Origin: Streptomyces sp. V2I9
Lineage (GTDB): Bacteria > Actinomycetota > Actinomycetes > Streptomycetales > Streptomycetaceae
DNA length: 64,000 bases
Assembly: GCF_030817475.1 (NCBI RefSeq)
Contig: NZ_JAUSZJ010000002.1
Coordinates: forward strand, 1,789,501 to 1,853,500
Reading direction: 5' to 3'
The translations under genes were made by a program, and so were the position numbers. Positions 18,555 through 28,050 of the stretch are shown piece by piece. The notes under the pieces are model-generated. The model ran no database searches. It was not told where the DNA came from and saw only the letters and a list, made by a program, of their open reading frames with translations. Each line of letters opens with the position of its first letter. Position 1 is the first letter of the stretch.

Positions 18555-18653
18555 GTGCGCCGGATCCCGGCTCGATCCGCACCGTGCGAGGTGCGGATCG
18601 AGCCGGGATCCGGACCGTGTGAGGTGCGGATCGGAAGGCGATCCGGACCGGGT
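18555..18653. repeat. Three 33-bp palindromic repeats upstream of the PfkB gene
   Basis: Three successive imperfect copies with period 33 bp, each containing CGGATC ... GATCCG; read in frame they give APHPVRI, APHTVRI, APRTVRI. Two adjacent copies form a perfect 23-bp stem (18561-18583 with 18590-18612, 6-nt loop) starting 23 nt upstream of the kinase GTG. Confidence 0.75.
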
Positions 18654-19009
18654 GGGGTGCGGCCAGTCTGCCCGATCCGGGGAGGGGAACACACTGTTCG
18701 AGCCCTGGTGTTCGCAGCACGCCTGACCTGCATAAACATGCGCTAATACCCGCACTGACCCTGCATAAACACATAAGTGACCCACATCACAGCGGGGCGG
18801 CTTCCGGGGGGCCGGAAGCGCTTGATACAAATTGCCCGCGAGCACCTTCGGGCACCTTGTCCGACGCGAGCCGCGATCTCCTGGCATATCGCCTTACCTC
18901 CGCAGCACCCCTCTGCCTTCTCCCCGTACCCCCTGCTTCGCCGTGCCGTGCCGCAGTACCTCTCCCCTCCCCTCCCCCTGCCTGCTCAGGCATGTCTTCA
19001 GGAACGCCC
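18654..19009. other. Intergenic region between divergent kinase and permease genes
   Basis: About 355 bp with no convincing gene. It has lower GC around 18720-18800 (CTGCATAAACA twice, at about 18728 and 18761), where divergent promoters are likely. Frames that extend the permease upstream are rich in Pro/Cys/Arg and are judged non-coding. Confidence 0.5.
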
Positions 19010-20353
19010 ATGTCCTCGCGCCCTGGCGCCGTGTGGCCCCTGGTGGCCGTGTTCACCGCCGGTTACCTCGCCTCCTACCTCCTGCCCACCCTCGTCGGGC
19101 GGCTCAGCGCCCAGCTGGGGCTCACTTCCGCCGAGTCGGGGCTGGTCGGCAGCGCCCTGCTGCTCAGCTCGGCCGGGGCCGGCTTCGCCCTGGCGGGCCG
19201 GGTCGAGCGGTTCGGCCCCCGCGCCTCCGCCCGCACCGGGCTGGTGCTGGCCGCCGTCGGGTACGGCTCCGCCGCGCTCGCCGGGTCCGTACCGCTGGTG
19301 GTGCTCGGTGTGGTGGTCGGCGGCTTCGGATCGGGCACGGCGACCGCGGTCGCCGCGGCCGGGATAGCCGCCCGCCGTGACCCGCACCGCACGTCCTCGC
19401 TCGGGCTGCTCACCGTCTCCGCCACGGCGGGAGTCCTCTATCTGACGATCCCCCACCTGGGCGGCGGCCACCGGCTCCCGTTCGCGGCGATCGCCCTGGT
19501 GGCCCTGCTCGTCTGGCCCGCGACCGCCCGGCTCGGCGGGGCGACCGCCGCGGAGGGCGCCGCGTCACCGGTCACCGGCCCGCTGCCGCACCGCCGCTCC
19601 GGGCTCGTCCTCGCGGGCGGGATGCTCGTCTGGTCCATGGCGCAGAACGCGCTGTGGGGCGTGAGCAGCCGGATCGGCGTGGTCCAGGCGGGGCTGTCCG
19701 AGGTCACCGTCGGCGCGGTGTTCGCCGCCGCGCTCGGTGCGGGGCTGCTCGGGGTGACGGGCGCCGGGCTGCTCGGCGGACGGCTCGGCCGGGCGGTGCC
19801 GATCGGGCTGGGCACCGTGATCATCGCCGGGAGCATCGTGCTCAGCTCCTCGGCGCGGGACCTCGGATCGTTCGCGACCGGCGAGATCCTGTGGAACGCC
19901 GTCTATCCGGTGGTCCTGTCCTATCTGATCGGGCTGGCCGCCTCCCTGGACGCGCGCGGCCGGTGGGCGGTGCTGGCGGGCTCGGCCTCCTCGGTGGGGG
20001 TGGCCTGCGGCCCGCTGCTGGGCAGCGTGCTCTCCGAGGAGGCCGGCTATCCGGCGATGGGGCTGATCCTGGGCGCGGCCACCCTGCTGGTCGCCGCCCC
20101 GGTGACCGCCGTGGCGCTGCACACCGGCGGCCGTCCGCTGGTGCCCGGTTCGGTGCGCCGCCGTGGTGGCGCCCCGGTCGCCCTGCTGGCCGCCACCACC
20201 ACGGGCAGCCTGCCCGGCGCGGTGCCGAAGCTCGGTTCACCGGAACAGACCGTCACGGAGCTGCGGGTGCCGGCGCTGCGGCGCAGGCGGCTGGTGCGCA
20301 GCGCGATCCGGACGGCCGGTCCCGACGGCGCCTCCGGCCAGGCGGACGGCTGA
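19010..20353 (+). CDS. MFS transporter
   Basis: Predicted 12-helix major facilitator permease of unknown substrate, 447 aa. Repeated hydrophobic segments begin with VWPLVAVFTAGYLASYLLP and include a second-half bundle opening near LVLAGGMLVWSMAQNALWGVSSRIG. The C-terminal 70 residues are a charged, disordered cytoplasmic tail. ATG 19010 has AGGA about 7 nt upstream; an in-frame ATG at 18992 would add six residues. The gene stands alone between a divergent kinase and a convergent deaminase. Confidence 0.82.
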   Translation: MSSRPGAVWPLVAVFTAGYLASYLLPTLVGRLSAQLGLTSAESGLVGSALLLSSAGAGFALAGRVERFGPRASARTGLVLAAVGYGSAALAGSVPLVVLGVVVGGFGSGTATAVAAAGIAARRDPHRTSSLGLLTVSATAGVLYLTIPHLGGGHRLPFAAIALVALLVWPATARLGGATAAEGAASPVTGPLPHRRSGLVLAGGMLVWSMAQNALWGVSSRIGVVQAGLSEVTVGAVFAAALGAGLLGVTGAGLLGGRLGRAVPIGLGTVIIAGSIVLSSSARDLGSFATGEILWNAVYPVVLSYLIGLAASLDARGRWAVLAGSASSVGVACGPLLGSVLSEEAGYPAMGLILGAATLLVAAPVTAVALHTGGRPLVPGSVRRRGGAPVALLAATTTGSLPGAVPKLGSPEQTVTELRVPALRRRRLVRSAIRTAGPDGASGQADG

Positions 20354-20360
20354 CCGGGAC

Positions 20361-20387
20361 CCGGCCGGGAGGGCCGCGCCCGGCCGG
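20361..20387. terminator. Convergent terminator, permease and deaminase
   Basis: CCGGCCGGG (20361-20369) pairs with CCCGGCCGG (20379-20387) between two convergent stop codons. Confidence 0.6.
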
Positions 20388-20414
20388 ACTCGCCGCCGCG
20401 CGTCCCGTCCCGGC

Positions 20415-21407
20415 TCAGTCGAACGTGTAGGCCTCGACCTCGGCCAGGTAGCGCGCCCGGCGCTCCTCGTCGTGGTCGAGGAAGGCCGCCTCGAAGGAGT
20501 TGCGGGCCAAGGCGCGCAGCTGCTCGGGGCCGAGGGCGAGCGCGTCGCGGACGGCGTCGAAGTTGTCCCCCGCGTAGCCGCCGAAGTAGGCGGGGTCGTC
20601 GGAGTTCACCGTGCAGTGGAGTCCGGCGGCCAGCATCGCCGGAAGCGGGTGGTCCGTGAGCTTGTCGACCGTCCGCAGCCTGACGTTGGAGAGCGGGCAG
20701 AGCGTGAGCGGCACCCGGTCGGCGGCCAGCCGCGCCACCAGCTCCGGGTCCTCCAGGCAACGCAGCCCGTGGTCGATCCGCTCGACGCCGAGGATGTCCA
20801 GGGCCTCCCGGATGTACTCCGGCGGGCCCTCCTCCCCCGCGTGGGCGACCTTGCGCAGACCGAGCGCGGCGGCCGCCTCGTACACCTCGCGGAACTTGGC
20901 GGGCGGGTGGCCGACCTCGGCGGAGTCCAGGCCGATCGCGCTGATCCGGTGCAGGTACGGCTTCGCCGCGTCGAGGGTGCCGAGGGCGGATTCGGCGGAC
21001 AGGTCGCGCAGGAAGCACATGATGAGCTGGGTGGAGACGCCGTGGGTCTCCTCGCTGCGCTCCAGCGCCCGGCCGATCCCCTCGATGACCGTGCCGATGG
21101 GGACGCCCCGCGCGGTGTGGGCCTGCGGGTCGAAGAAGATCTCGGCGTGCCGGACGCCCTGGGCGGCGGCGCGGGCGAGGTAGGCGTCGACGAGTTCGGC
21201 GAAGTCCTCCTCGGTGCGCAGGACGGCCATCAGCGCGTAGTAGAGGTCCAGGAAGGACTGGAGGTCGTCGAACTCGTAGGCGGCGCGCAGTTCGTCGGTG
21301 GTGGCGTACGGGAGGGTCACCCCGTTGCGCTCGGCGAGGGCGAAGGCCAGTTCGGGTTCGAGGGTGCCTTCGATGTGGAGGTGGAGTTCTGCCTTGGGGA
21401 GGTGCAC
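20415..21407 (-). CDS. Adenosine/adenine deaminase family aminohydrolase
   Basis: Zinc hydrolase of the adenosine deaminase superfamily, 330 aa. Metal and catalytic residues are present: His9 and His11 in ELHLHIEGTLEPE, HAGEE at 189-193, and SDDP at 269-272. The EGTLEPEL start, EIFFDPQAHTARGV, GPPEYIREALD and VNSDDPAYFGGY resemble adenine deaminases of this superfamily (fungal Aah1 and Pseudomonas type) more than classical adenosine deaminases, so purine salvage by adenine-to-hypoxanthine conversion is the better guess. It lies 31 nt after rnz. Confidence 0.85.
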   Translation of the reverse strand: MHLPKAELHLHIEGTLEPELAFALAERNGVTLPYATTDELRAAYEFDDLQSFLDLYYALMAVLRTEEDFAELVDAYLARAAAQGVRHAEIFFDPQAHTARGVPIGTVIEGIGRALERSEETHGVSTQLIMCFLRDLSAESALGTLDAAKPYLHRISAIGLDSAEVGHPPAKFREVYEAAAALGLRKVAHAGEEGPPEYIREALDILGVERIDHGLRCLEDPELVARLAADRVPLTLCPLSNVRLRTVDKLTDHPLPAMLAAGLHCTVNSDDPAYFGGYAGDNFDAVRDALALGPEQLRALARNSFEAAFLDHDEERRARYLAEVEAYTFD

Positions 21408-21438
21408 GGGTGTCTCGCAAACGGTGGTGCCGGTGGGG

Positions 21439-22350
21439 TCAGGGGTGCCGGGAGGGGACCGGGACGCGCATCAGGTCCCGGGCGACGGTGAGTTCGCCGT
21501 CGAACCCGGTGGCGCGGGCCCGGGCCTCGAACAGCTCCGGGTCGCTGTAGCGCTGGGAGAAGTGGGTCAGCACCAGGTGGCGTACGCCCGCCTCCTTCGC
21601 CACCCGGGCGGCCTGTCCGGCGGTGAGGTGGCCGTGGTCGACGGCCAGCTTCTCGTCCTCGTCGAGGAAGGTGGACTCGATCACGAGCAGGTCGCAGCCC
21701 TCGGCGAGCGCGTACACCCCGTCGCAGAGCCGGGTGTCCATCACGAACGCGAACCGCTGGCCGCGCCGGTGCTCGGAGACCTGCTCCAGGGTGACGCCGC
21801 CGAGGGAGCCCTCGCGCCGGAGGCGGCCGACGTCCGGTCCGGCGATCCCGTGCTCCGCGAGGAGGGCGGGCAGCATGCGCCGGGTGTCGGGCTCGGTGAG
21901 GCGGTAGCCGTACGACTCGACGGGGTGCGAGAGCCGGTGGCAGTCCAGCGTGTAGGCGGGGGTGGTGGCGAGGATTCCGCCGTCCCCGGTGGCCGGGACC
22001 TGTTCGAGTTCGACGGTCTCGCGGTAGGCGGTGGCGTACCGCAGGCGGTCGAAGAAGTGCTGCCCGCTCGCCGGGTGGTGCGCGGTCACCGGGTGGGGCA
22101 CCTGGTCGAGGTTGATCCGCTGGATCACCCCGGCGAGCCCGAGGGAGTGGTCGCCGTGGAAGTGGGTGACGCAGATGCGGTGGATGTCGTGCGCGGCGAC
22201 CCCGGCCCGGAGCATCTGGCGCTGGGTGCCCTCGCCGGGGTCGAAGAGGATGCCTTCGCCGTCCCAGCGCAGCAGGTAGCCGTTGTGGTTGCGGTGCCGG
22301 GTGGGGACCTGGCTGGCGGTGCCGAGCACCACCAGCTCGCGTACGGACAT
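21439..22350 (-). CDS. rnz: Ribonuclease Z
   Basis: Zinc endonuclease that matures tRNA 3' ends. The metallo-beta-lactamase motif THFHGDH is followed by further ligands ([23 protein letters not shown] and a late [11 protein letters not shown]). The start [32 protein letters not shown] is standard. ATG 22350 has AGGAG 9 nt upstream and gives 303 aa; the frame continues 42 nt upstream without need. Part of nmo-rsmE-HIT-rnz-deaminase. Confidence 0.93.
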   Translation of the reverse strand: MSVRELVVLGTASQVPTRHRNHNGYLLRWDGEGILFDPGEGTQRQMLRAGVAAHDIHRICVTHFHGDHSLGLAGVIQRINLDQVPHPVTAHHPASGQHFFDRLRYATAYRETVELEQVPATGDGGILATTPAYTLDCHRLSHPVESYGYRLTEPDTRRMLPALLAEHGIAGPDVGRLRREGSLGGVTLEQVSEHRRGQRFAFVMDTRLCDGVYALAEGCDLLVIESTFLDEDEKLAVDHGHLTAGQAARVAKEAGVRHLVLTHFSQRYSDPELFEARARATGFDGELTVARDLMRVPVPSRHP

Positions 22351-22376
22351 GGGAGGACGCTCCTGCGGTACGGGCT

Positions 22377-22736
22377 TTATCCGGGGGGCCACTGGAGGCC
22401 GCGGCCGCCGAGGACGTGGGCGTGCGCGTGGAAGACGGTCTGGCCGGCGCCGGACCCGGTGTTGAAGATGAGGCGGTAGCCGGTGGAGTCGATCTTCTCG
22501 TCGGCGGCGACCGCTCCGGCCTCGGTCAGCACGTCGGCGGCGACCTGCGGCGCGGCGGCGGCGAGGGAGGCGGCGTCCGGGTAGTGGACCTTCGGGATGA
22601 CCAGGACGTGGGTCGGGGCCTGCGGGTTGATGTCGCGGAAGGCGACGGTGGTCGCGCTCTCGCGGACGATGGTCGCCGGGATCTCTCCTGAGACGATCTT
22701 GCAGAACAGGCAGTCGGACTGCGGCTCTCCCGCCAT
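22377..22736 (-). CDS. HIT family protein (HINT-type nucleotide hydrolase)
   Basis: Histidine triad purine nucleotide phosphoramidase-like protein, 119 aa. [19 protein letters not shown] at the start and the triad [17 protein letters not shown] at the end are classical for Hint. The physiological substrate is unknown. Lies 26 nt upstream of rnz. Confidence 0.93.
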   Translation of the reverse strand: MAGEPQSDCLFCKIVSGEIPATIVRESATTVAFRDINPQAPTHVLVIPKVHYPDAASLAAAAPQVAADVLTEAGAVAADEKIDSTGYRLIFNTGSGAGQTVFHAHAHVLGGRGLQWPPG

Positions 22737-22843
22737 GGCTCCGGGCCTCCTCGTCGGCTGGTGCGTCGGTACACGGTGATCGGGTGATCGGTACAGGGCA
22801 TGCTATCGCCGGGCCGCCACCGCGCCGGAGGCCGTCCGGCGGT

Positions 22844-23590
22844 TCAGCCCCAGCGGCCGGTGCGGCCCAGCAGCAGCGCGGTGGCGGCGGTCCCGGCGGT
22901 GGAGGTGCGCAGCACGCTGCGGCCGAGGCGGTAGGGGCGGGCGCCCGCGCCGGCGAAGGCGTCCAGCTCCTGCGGGGAGACGCCGCCCTCGGGGCCGACG
23001 ACGAGCACGATGGAGCCGGTGTCCGGGAGGCCTGCGGTGGCGAGGGGGGCGCTGTCGTGGTCGCGGTCCTCGTGCAGGACCCCGGCGAAATCGGCGTCGG
23101 CGAGCAGGGCGGCGACCTGCTTGGTCGTCGCCGCGTCGGCCACCTCGGGGAAGCGGACGCGGCGGGACTGCTTGCCCGCCTCGCGGGCTGTGGCGCGCCA
23201 TTTCGCCAGGGACTTGGCGCCGCGGTCGCCCTTCCACTGGGTGATGCACCGGGCCGCCTGCCAGGGCACGATCGCGTCGACCCCGGTCTCGGTCATCGTC
23301 TCCACGGCCAGTTCGCCCCGGTCGCCCTTGGGGAGGGCCTGGACGACGGTGATGCGGGGCGCGGGCGCGGGCTCCTCCTGGATGCCCGCGCGGAGGACGA
23401 CGGTGAGCCGGTCCTTGCCCTCGGCCGTGCGGACGACTCCCTCGGCCCACCGGCCGAGCCCGTCGGTGAGGACGACCTCCTCGCCGGGCTGGAGCCGGCG
23501 GACGGAGACGGCGTGCCGCCCCTCGGGGCCGTCCAGGACGAACTCCGGCCCGGTGGGCATCCGTTCGACGACGAAGACCGGTGCGGTCAC
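22844..23590 (-). CDS. rsmE: 16S rRNA (uracil1498-N3)-methyltransferase
   Basis: SPOUT-fold methyltransferase for U1498 of 16S rRNA. It has an N-terminal PUA-like domain (VFVVERM ... [24 protein letters not shown]) and C-terminal knot motifs [18 protein letters not shown] and [14 protein letters not shown]. Length 248 aa. Its start overlaps the nitronate monooxygenase stop by 4 nt. Confidence 0.95.
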   Translation of the reverse strand: MTAPVFVVERMPTGPEFVLDGPEGRHAVSVRRLQPGEEVVLTDGLGRWAEGVVRTAEGKDRLTVVLRAGIQEEPAPAPRITVVQALPKGDRGELAVETMTETGVDAIVPWQAARCITQWKGDRGAKSLAKWRATAREAGKQSRRVRFPEVADAATTKQVAALLADADFAGVLHEDRDHDSAPLATAGLPDTGSIVLVVGPEGGVSPQELDAFAGAGARPYRLGRSVLRTSTAGTAATALLLGRTGRWG

Positions 23591-24660
23591 CGGGGGCTCC
23601 TCATGCTCAGGGCCGCCCTGGCGGCCACCAGTTCGGCGGCGAGCAGCTCGATCAGCTCGCCGGCGGGCAGTTCACGGGCCATCCGGTGGCCCTGTCCGGC
23701 CCACAGCGCCATGCCCTGGGCGTCCCCGGCCTTGGCGGCGGCCTGGCGCAGCCCGCTGGTGACGTAGTGGACCTGGGGGTAGGCGGCGGGGGCGTACGGG
23801 CCGTGTTCGCGGACGAAGCGGTTGACCAGGCCGCGGGCGGGCCGCCCGGAGAAGGCGCGGGTCAGCTCGGTGCGGACGAACAGCGGGTTGGTCAGGGCCT
23901 GCTTGTGGAGCGGGTGGGCACCGGACTCGGGGCAGACCAGGAAGGCGGTGCCGAGCTGGGCGGCGTCCGCGCCTGCCGCGAGGGCGGCGGCGATCTGGGC
24001 GCCGCGCATCAGCCCGCCGGCCGCGAGGATCGGGATCTGCACGGTCTCGCGGACCTGGGCGATGAGGGAGAGCAGACCGATGCCGGTCTGGTCGACCTGC
24101 GGGTCGTCGCGGTGGGTGGACTGGTGGCCGCCCGCCTCGACGCCCTGGACGCAGACGGTGTCGGCTCCGGCCCACTGGGCGCTCCGGGCCTCCTCGGCGG
24201 AGGTGACCGTGACGATGGTGTGCGTCCCGGCGCGGGCGAAGGCGTCGAGGGTGTCGCGGGTGGGGCAGCCGAAGGTGAAGGAGACGACCGGGACGGGGTC
24301 CTCCAGCAGGATGGCGACCTTCGCCTCGTAGCCGTCGTCACCGCTGCTGTCCGGGTCGCCGAGCGGCGTCTCGTACCACGTGGCCTCTCCGGCGAGCTGG
24401 TGGCGGTAGACCTCGACGGCGCTGGGGTCGGCGAGCGCGGGCTGCGGCATGAAGAGGTTGACGCCGAACGGTCCGGCGGTGAGTCTGCGGAGCTCTTTGA
24501 CCTCGTGGTACATCCCGTCCGCCGTCTTGTATCCGGCGGCCAGGAATCCGATCCCGCCGGCCTCGGTGACGGCCCCGGCGAGCTGGGGTCCGGACGCGCC
24601 GCCCGCCATCGGGGCCTGCACGATCGGATACCGGGAGAGACCGGTCAGCTCGGAGGACAT
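23587..24660 (-). CDS. Nitronate monooxygenase (2-nitropropane dioxygenase family)
   Basis: FMN-dependent TIM-barrel enzyme that oxidises alkyl nitronates, probably a detoxification step. Family motifs are RYPIVQAPMAGGASGPQLAGAV at the start and VQGVEAGGHQ with ILAAGGLMRGAQIAAALAAGADAAQLGTAFL in the second half. ATG 24660 is chosen; the frame extends 27 nt further. Length 357 aa. Preceded by a terminator, so it likely has its own promoter. Confidence 0.88.
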   Translation of the reverse strand: MSSELTGLSRYPIVQAPMAGGASGPQLAGAVTEAGGIGFLAAGYKTADGMYHEVKELRRLTAGPFGVNLFMPQPALADPSAVEVYRHQLAGEATWYETPLGDPDSSGDDGYEAKVAILLEDPVPVVSFTFGCPTRDTLDAFARAGTHTIVTVTSAEEARSAQWAGADTVCVQGVEAGGHQSTHRDDPQVDQTGIGLLSLIAQVRETVQIPILAAGGLMRGAQIAAALAAGADAAQLGTAFLVCPESGAHPLHKQALTNPLFVRTELTRAFSGRPARGLVNRFVREHGPYAPAAYPQVHYVTSGLRQAAAKAGDAQGMALWAGQGHRMARELPAGELIELLAAELVAARAALSMRSPR

Positions 24661-24738
24661 GACCGCATCGTGCCACGTCCCGCACAACGGGGCCGAATCA
24701 GCCAGTCACCGCCCTGACCGGTTCCCCCTCCGTACGCG

Positions 24739-24773
24739 GCACCGCCCGCCGGTAGGGAACCGGCGGGCGGTGC
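24739..24773. terminator. Terminator after dnaJ
   Basis: Perfect 15-bp stem (24739-24753 with 24759-24773), loop AGGGA, starting 20 nt beyond the dnaJ stop on the minus strand. Confidence 0.85.
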
Positions 24774-24793
24774 GGTGAAAGGCGGAAAGCGGT

Positions 24794-25933
24794 TCAGCGA
24801 CCGTTGAACGCGTCCTTCAGACGGGAGAAGAGGCCCTGCTGACCTGGCTGGAATTGACCCAAGGGCCGCTCCTCGCCGCGGAGCTTGGCCAGCTCCCGCA
24901 GCAGCCGCTCCTGCTCCGGGTCGAGCTTGGACGGGGTCATCACCTCGACGTGCACGATCAGGTCGCCCCGGCCGCCGCCGCGCAGATGCGTGATCCCGCG
25001 CCCGTGCAGCGGGACGGACTGGCCCGACTGGGTGCCGGGCCGGATGTCGATCTCCTCCACGCCGTCCAGCGTCTCCAGCGGGCACTTGGTGCCGAGGGCC
25101 GCGGCCGTCATGGGGATGGTGACCGTGCAGTGCAGATCGTCGCCGCGCCGCTGGAAGACCGGGTGCGCCAGCTCGTGGATCTCCACGTAGAGGTCGCCGG
25201 GCGGGCCGCCGCCGGGGCCGACCTCGCCCTCTCCGGCGAGCTGGATGCGGGTGCCGTTGTCGACGCCCGCGGGGATCTTGACCGTGAGGGTGCGCCGCGA
25301 ACGGATGCGGCCGTCGCCGGCGCACTCCGGGCACGGGGTGGGCACGACGGTGCCGAAGCCCTGGCACTGGGGGCAGGGCCGCGAGGTCATGACCTGGCCG
25401 AGGAAGGACCGGGTGACCTGCGAGACCTCGCCGCGGCCGCGACACATGTCACAGGTCTGGGCGGAGGTGCCGGGGGCCGCGCCCTCGCCGCTGCACGTGG
25501 TGCAGACGACGGCGGTGTCGACCTGGATGTCCTTGGTGGTGCCGAAGGCCGCCTCGTTGAGGTCGATCTCCAGGCGGATCATGGCGTCCTGGCCGCGCCG
25601 GGTCCGCGAACGGGGCCCGCGCTGCGCGGCGTTGCCGAAGAAGGCGTCCATGATGTCGGAGAAGTTGCCGAAGCCGCCGGCTCCGAAACCGCCCGCTCCG
25701 CCACCGCCGCCGTTGGCGGAGAGGGGATCGCCGCCGAGGTCGTAGACCTGCTTCTTCTGCGGGTCCGACAGCACCTCGTAAGCGGCGTTGATCTCCTTGA
25801 ACCGCTCCTGGGTCTTCGGGTCCGGGTTGACATCCGGGTGCAGCTCGCGGGCGAGCCGACGGAATGCCTTCTTGATCTCGTCCTGGGACGCGTCGCGGCG
25901 TACGCCGAGTACGGCGTAGTAGTCCGTGGCCAC
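24794..25933 (-). CDS. dnaJ: Molecular chaperone DnaJ
   Basis: Hsp40 co-chaperone stimulating DnaK. J domain with HPD (ELHPDVNPD), Gly/Phe linker (GGGGGAGGFGAGGFGNFSD), four zinc-binding repeats (CTTCSGEGA, CDMCRGRGE, CPQCQGFGT, CPECAGDGR) and a C-terminal substrate domain. Length 379 aa. The ATG immediately follows the hrcA stop, so it is co-transcribed with its repressor; this is the second DnaJ typical of actinobacteria, separate from the dnaK operon. Confidence 0.95.
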   Translation of the reverse strand: MATDYYAVLGVRRDASQDEIKKAFRRLARELHPDVNPDPKTQERFKEINAAYEVLSDPQKKQVYDLGGDPLSANGGGGGAGGFGAGGFGNFSDIMDAFFGNAAQRGPRSRTRRGQDAMIRLEIDLNEAAFGTTKDIQVDTAVVCTTCSGEGAAPGTSAQTCDMCRGRGEVSQVTRSFLGQVMTSRPCPQCQGFGTVVPTPCPECAGDGRIRSRRTLTVKIPAGVDNGTRIQLAGEGEVGPGGGPPGDLYVEIHELAHPVFQRRGDDLHCTVTIPMTAAALGTKCPLETLDGVEEIDIRPGTQSGQSVPLHGRGITHLRGGGRGDLIVHVEVMTPSKLDPEQERLLRELAKLRGEERPLGQFQPGQQGLFSRLKDAFNGR

Positions 25934-26950
25934 TTACGACTCCGCCAGGATCTGTCCGACGTAACGTGCCACTGCGCGTACCGCTCCCATCGTTCCGGGG
26001 TAGTCCATGCGGGTCGGTCCGACCACGCCGAGTTTGGCGACTGCCTCGTCGCCCGAACCGTAGCCGACCGCGACGACGGATGTGGAGTTGAGCCCCTCGT
26101 GGGCGTTCTCGTGCCCGATCCGTACGGTCATGCCCGAGTCCGTCGCCTCACCGAGCAGCTTCAGCAGGACGACCTGCTCCTCCAGCGCTTCCAGCACCGG
26201 CCGGATCATCACCGGGAAGTCGTGCCCGAAGCGGGTGAGGTTGGAGGTGCCGCCGATGATCAGCCGCTCCTCCGTCTCCTCGACCAGGGTTTCGAGGAGG
26301 GTGGAGAGAACCGTGGAGACCGTCCCCCGGTCCTCGCTGTCGAAGGATTCCGGCAGCTCCCGCACCAGGCGCGGGACATCGGCGAAGCGGCGTCCGACGA
26401 CCCGGCTGTTGAGCCGGGCCCGCAGATCCGCGAGCGATGCCTCGCCGAACGGCGCGGGGCAGTCGATCATACGCTGTTCGACCCGGCCGGTGTCCGTGAT
26501 CAGGACGAGCATCAGCCGGGCGGGGGCCAGCGACAGCAGCTCCACGTGCCGCACCGTCGAACGGGTCAGCGAGGGGTACTGCACGACGGCGACCTGACGG
26601 GTGAGCTGCGCGAGCAGCCGCACCGTCCGGCCGACGACGTCGTCGAGGTCGACCGCGCCGTCGAGGAAGTTCTGGATGGCCCGGCGCTCCGGCGAGGAGA
26701 GCGGCTTGACGCCCGCGAGCTTGTCGACGAAGAGGCGGTACCCCTTGTCGGTCGGGATGCGGCCCGCGCTCGTGTGCGGCTGGGCGATGAAGCCCTCCTC
26801 CTCCAGCACCGCCATGTCGTTGCGGACGGTGGCCGGGGAGACCCCCAGCTGGTGCCGCTCGGTGAGCGCCTTGGAACCGACCGGCTCCTCGGTGCCGACA
26901 TAGTCCTGGACGATGGCGCGCAGCACTTCGAGTCTGCGTTCGCTGAGCAT
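25934..26950 (-). CDS. hrcA: Heat-inducible transcription repressor HrcA
   Basis: Represses heat-shock genes by binding CIRCE. Winged helix at the N-terminus ([72 protein letters not shown]), followed by the GAF-like dimer domain. MLSERR at 26950 is the normal start; the frame extends three codons more. Length 338 aa. A CIRCE element 38 nt upstream indicates autoregulation. Confidence 0.95.
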   Translation of the reverse strand: MLSERRLEVLRAIVQDYVGTEEPVGSKALTERHQLGVSPATVRNDMAVLEEEGFIAQPHTSAGRIPTDKGYRLFVDKLAGVKPLSSPERRAIQNFLDGAVDLDDVVGRTVRLLAQLTRQVAVVQYPSLTRSTVRHVELLSLAPARLMLVLITDTGRVEQRMIDCPAPFGEASLADLRARLNSRVVGRRFADVPRLVRELPESFDSEDRGTVSTVLSTLLETLVEETEERLIIGGTSNLTRFGHDFPVMIRPVLEALEEQVVLLKLLGEATDSGMTVRIGHENAHEGLNSTSVVAVGYGSGDEAVAKLGVVGPTRMDYPGTMGAVRAVARYVGQILAES

Positions 26951-26987
26951 CGCGCACACCTCCAGCTGTGGTTCTCGGTGCCTCTGT

Positions 26988-27014
26988 CTGGCACTCGGTG
27001 CGTTCGAGTGCCAG
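26988..27014. promoter_or_regulatory. CIRCE operator of hrcA-dnaJ
   Basis: CTGGCACTC, 9 nt, GAGTGCCAG: a perfect 9-9-9 inverted repeat matching the CIRCE consensus TTAGCACTC-N9-GAGTGCTAA except for the outer bases. Confidence 0.95.
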
Positions 27015-27133
27015 CCGTCCCGCCGTCAGTGTACGGGGGCGGGGTGGGGCCGGGGCAAGGGCGACCGGCCGCGCTCCGCCGGGACCGCGCAGGTCGACGC
27101 CGCGCGGCGGGCCGTTGTCGATAGCCTCCCGGC

Positions 27134-27865
27134 ATGGACGTCGCTTGGGAAGACTTCGGCTGGGAGCGGTTGGGCCACGGTATCGGCAGGCGTCGCCTGC
27201 CCGGCTGGGACGCCACCGCCGGGCTGGTGGCCGGACCGGAGGCCCTGCTGCTGTACGACACCGGCGCGACCCTGCGCGAGGGGGTGGAGCTGCGCCGGCA
27301 GGCGGAGGCGCTGCTGGGGCGGAGGGTGACGCATATCGCACTGAGCCACCCGCACTTCGATCACGTCCTGGGCACCGCGGCGTTCGCCGGAGCGCGGGTG
27401 TACGGGGCGGTGGGCCTGGGCGGTCTGCTGCGCGACGGGGCGGAGAGCATGTACGCGTCGGCCGTGGTCCATGGGGTGGCGGAGGACGAGGCGGCCCGGT
27501 CGGCGGACACGCTGGTGACCCCGGGCCACGAGGTGAGCGGCGAGTCGACGCTCGACCTGGGCGGCGGCCGACGGGTCCTGCTGGCGAACGTGGGGCCGGG
27601 GCACAGCGGCCACGACCTGGCGGTACTGGTGCCGGGTTCGGACGGCGAGCCTCCGGTGGTGTTCTGCGGGGACCTGGTCGAGGAGTCGGGCGAGCCGCAG
27701 GCGGGTGACGACGCGGTCCCCTCGCGCTGGCCGGCCGCGCTGGACCGGCTGCTGGAGCTGGGCGGCGAGGACGCGCTGTACGTGCCGGGGCACGGGGCGG
27801 TGGTGGACGCGGCGTTCGTCCGGGCACAGCGGGCGTCGCTGGCGGAACGGTTCGCGGTGGCGTGA
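27134..27865 (+). CDS. MBL fold metallo-hydrolase
   Basis: Metallo-beta-lactamase superfamily hydrolase, 243 aa, substrate unknown. Motif SHPHFDHVLGT provides the first ligands, GPGHSGHDLAV the next His, CGDLVEE the bridging Asp, and YVPGHGAVVD the last His. Divergent from hrcA across the CIRCE region. No signal peptide. Confidence 0.87.
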   Translation: MDVAWEDFGWERLGHGIGRRRLPGWDATAGLVAGPEALLLYDTGATLREGVELRRQAEALLGRRVTHIALSHPHFDHVLGTAAFAGARVYGAVGLGGLLRDGAESMYASAVVHGVAEDEAARSADTLVTPGHEVSGESTLDLGGGRRVLLANVGPGHSGHDLAVLVPGSDGEPPVVFCGDLVEESGEPQAGDDAVPSRWPAALDRLLELGGEDALYVPGHGAVVDAAFVRAQRASLAERFAVA

Positions 27866-28050
27866 GGGCGCCGGGGGCGGCCGCGCGGTGGTGTGCGGCC
27901 TTCGTCGCGGGGGAAGCCGCGCGGCGGGGTGAGGGACCTCGCGGCGGTGAAGGGGAGCCCGGCACGGGCGTGGGGTCCGCTCCCGGCGGCACGGGGGCCC
28001 TCGGGGCGGCGAGCGGTTCTCCGCGGCGGCACGCCGATTATCGTCGGTCC

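Noticed and set aside
18555..18653. N-terminal extension of the PfkB kinase (to 18774)
   Set aside because: It would translate a 33-bp DNA repeat and low-complexity sequence; the family start fits GTG 18537.
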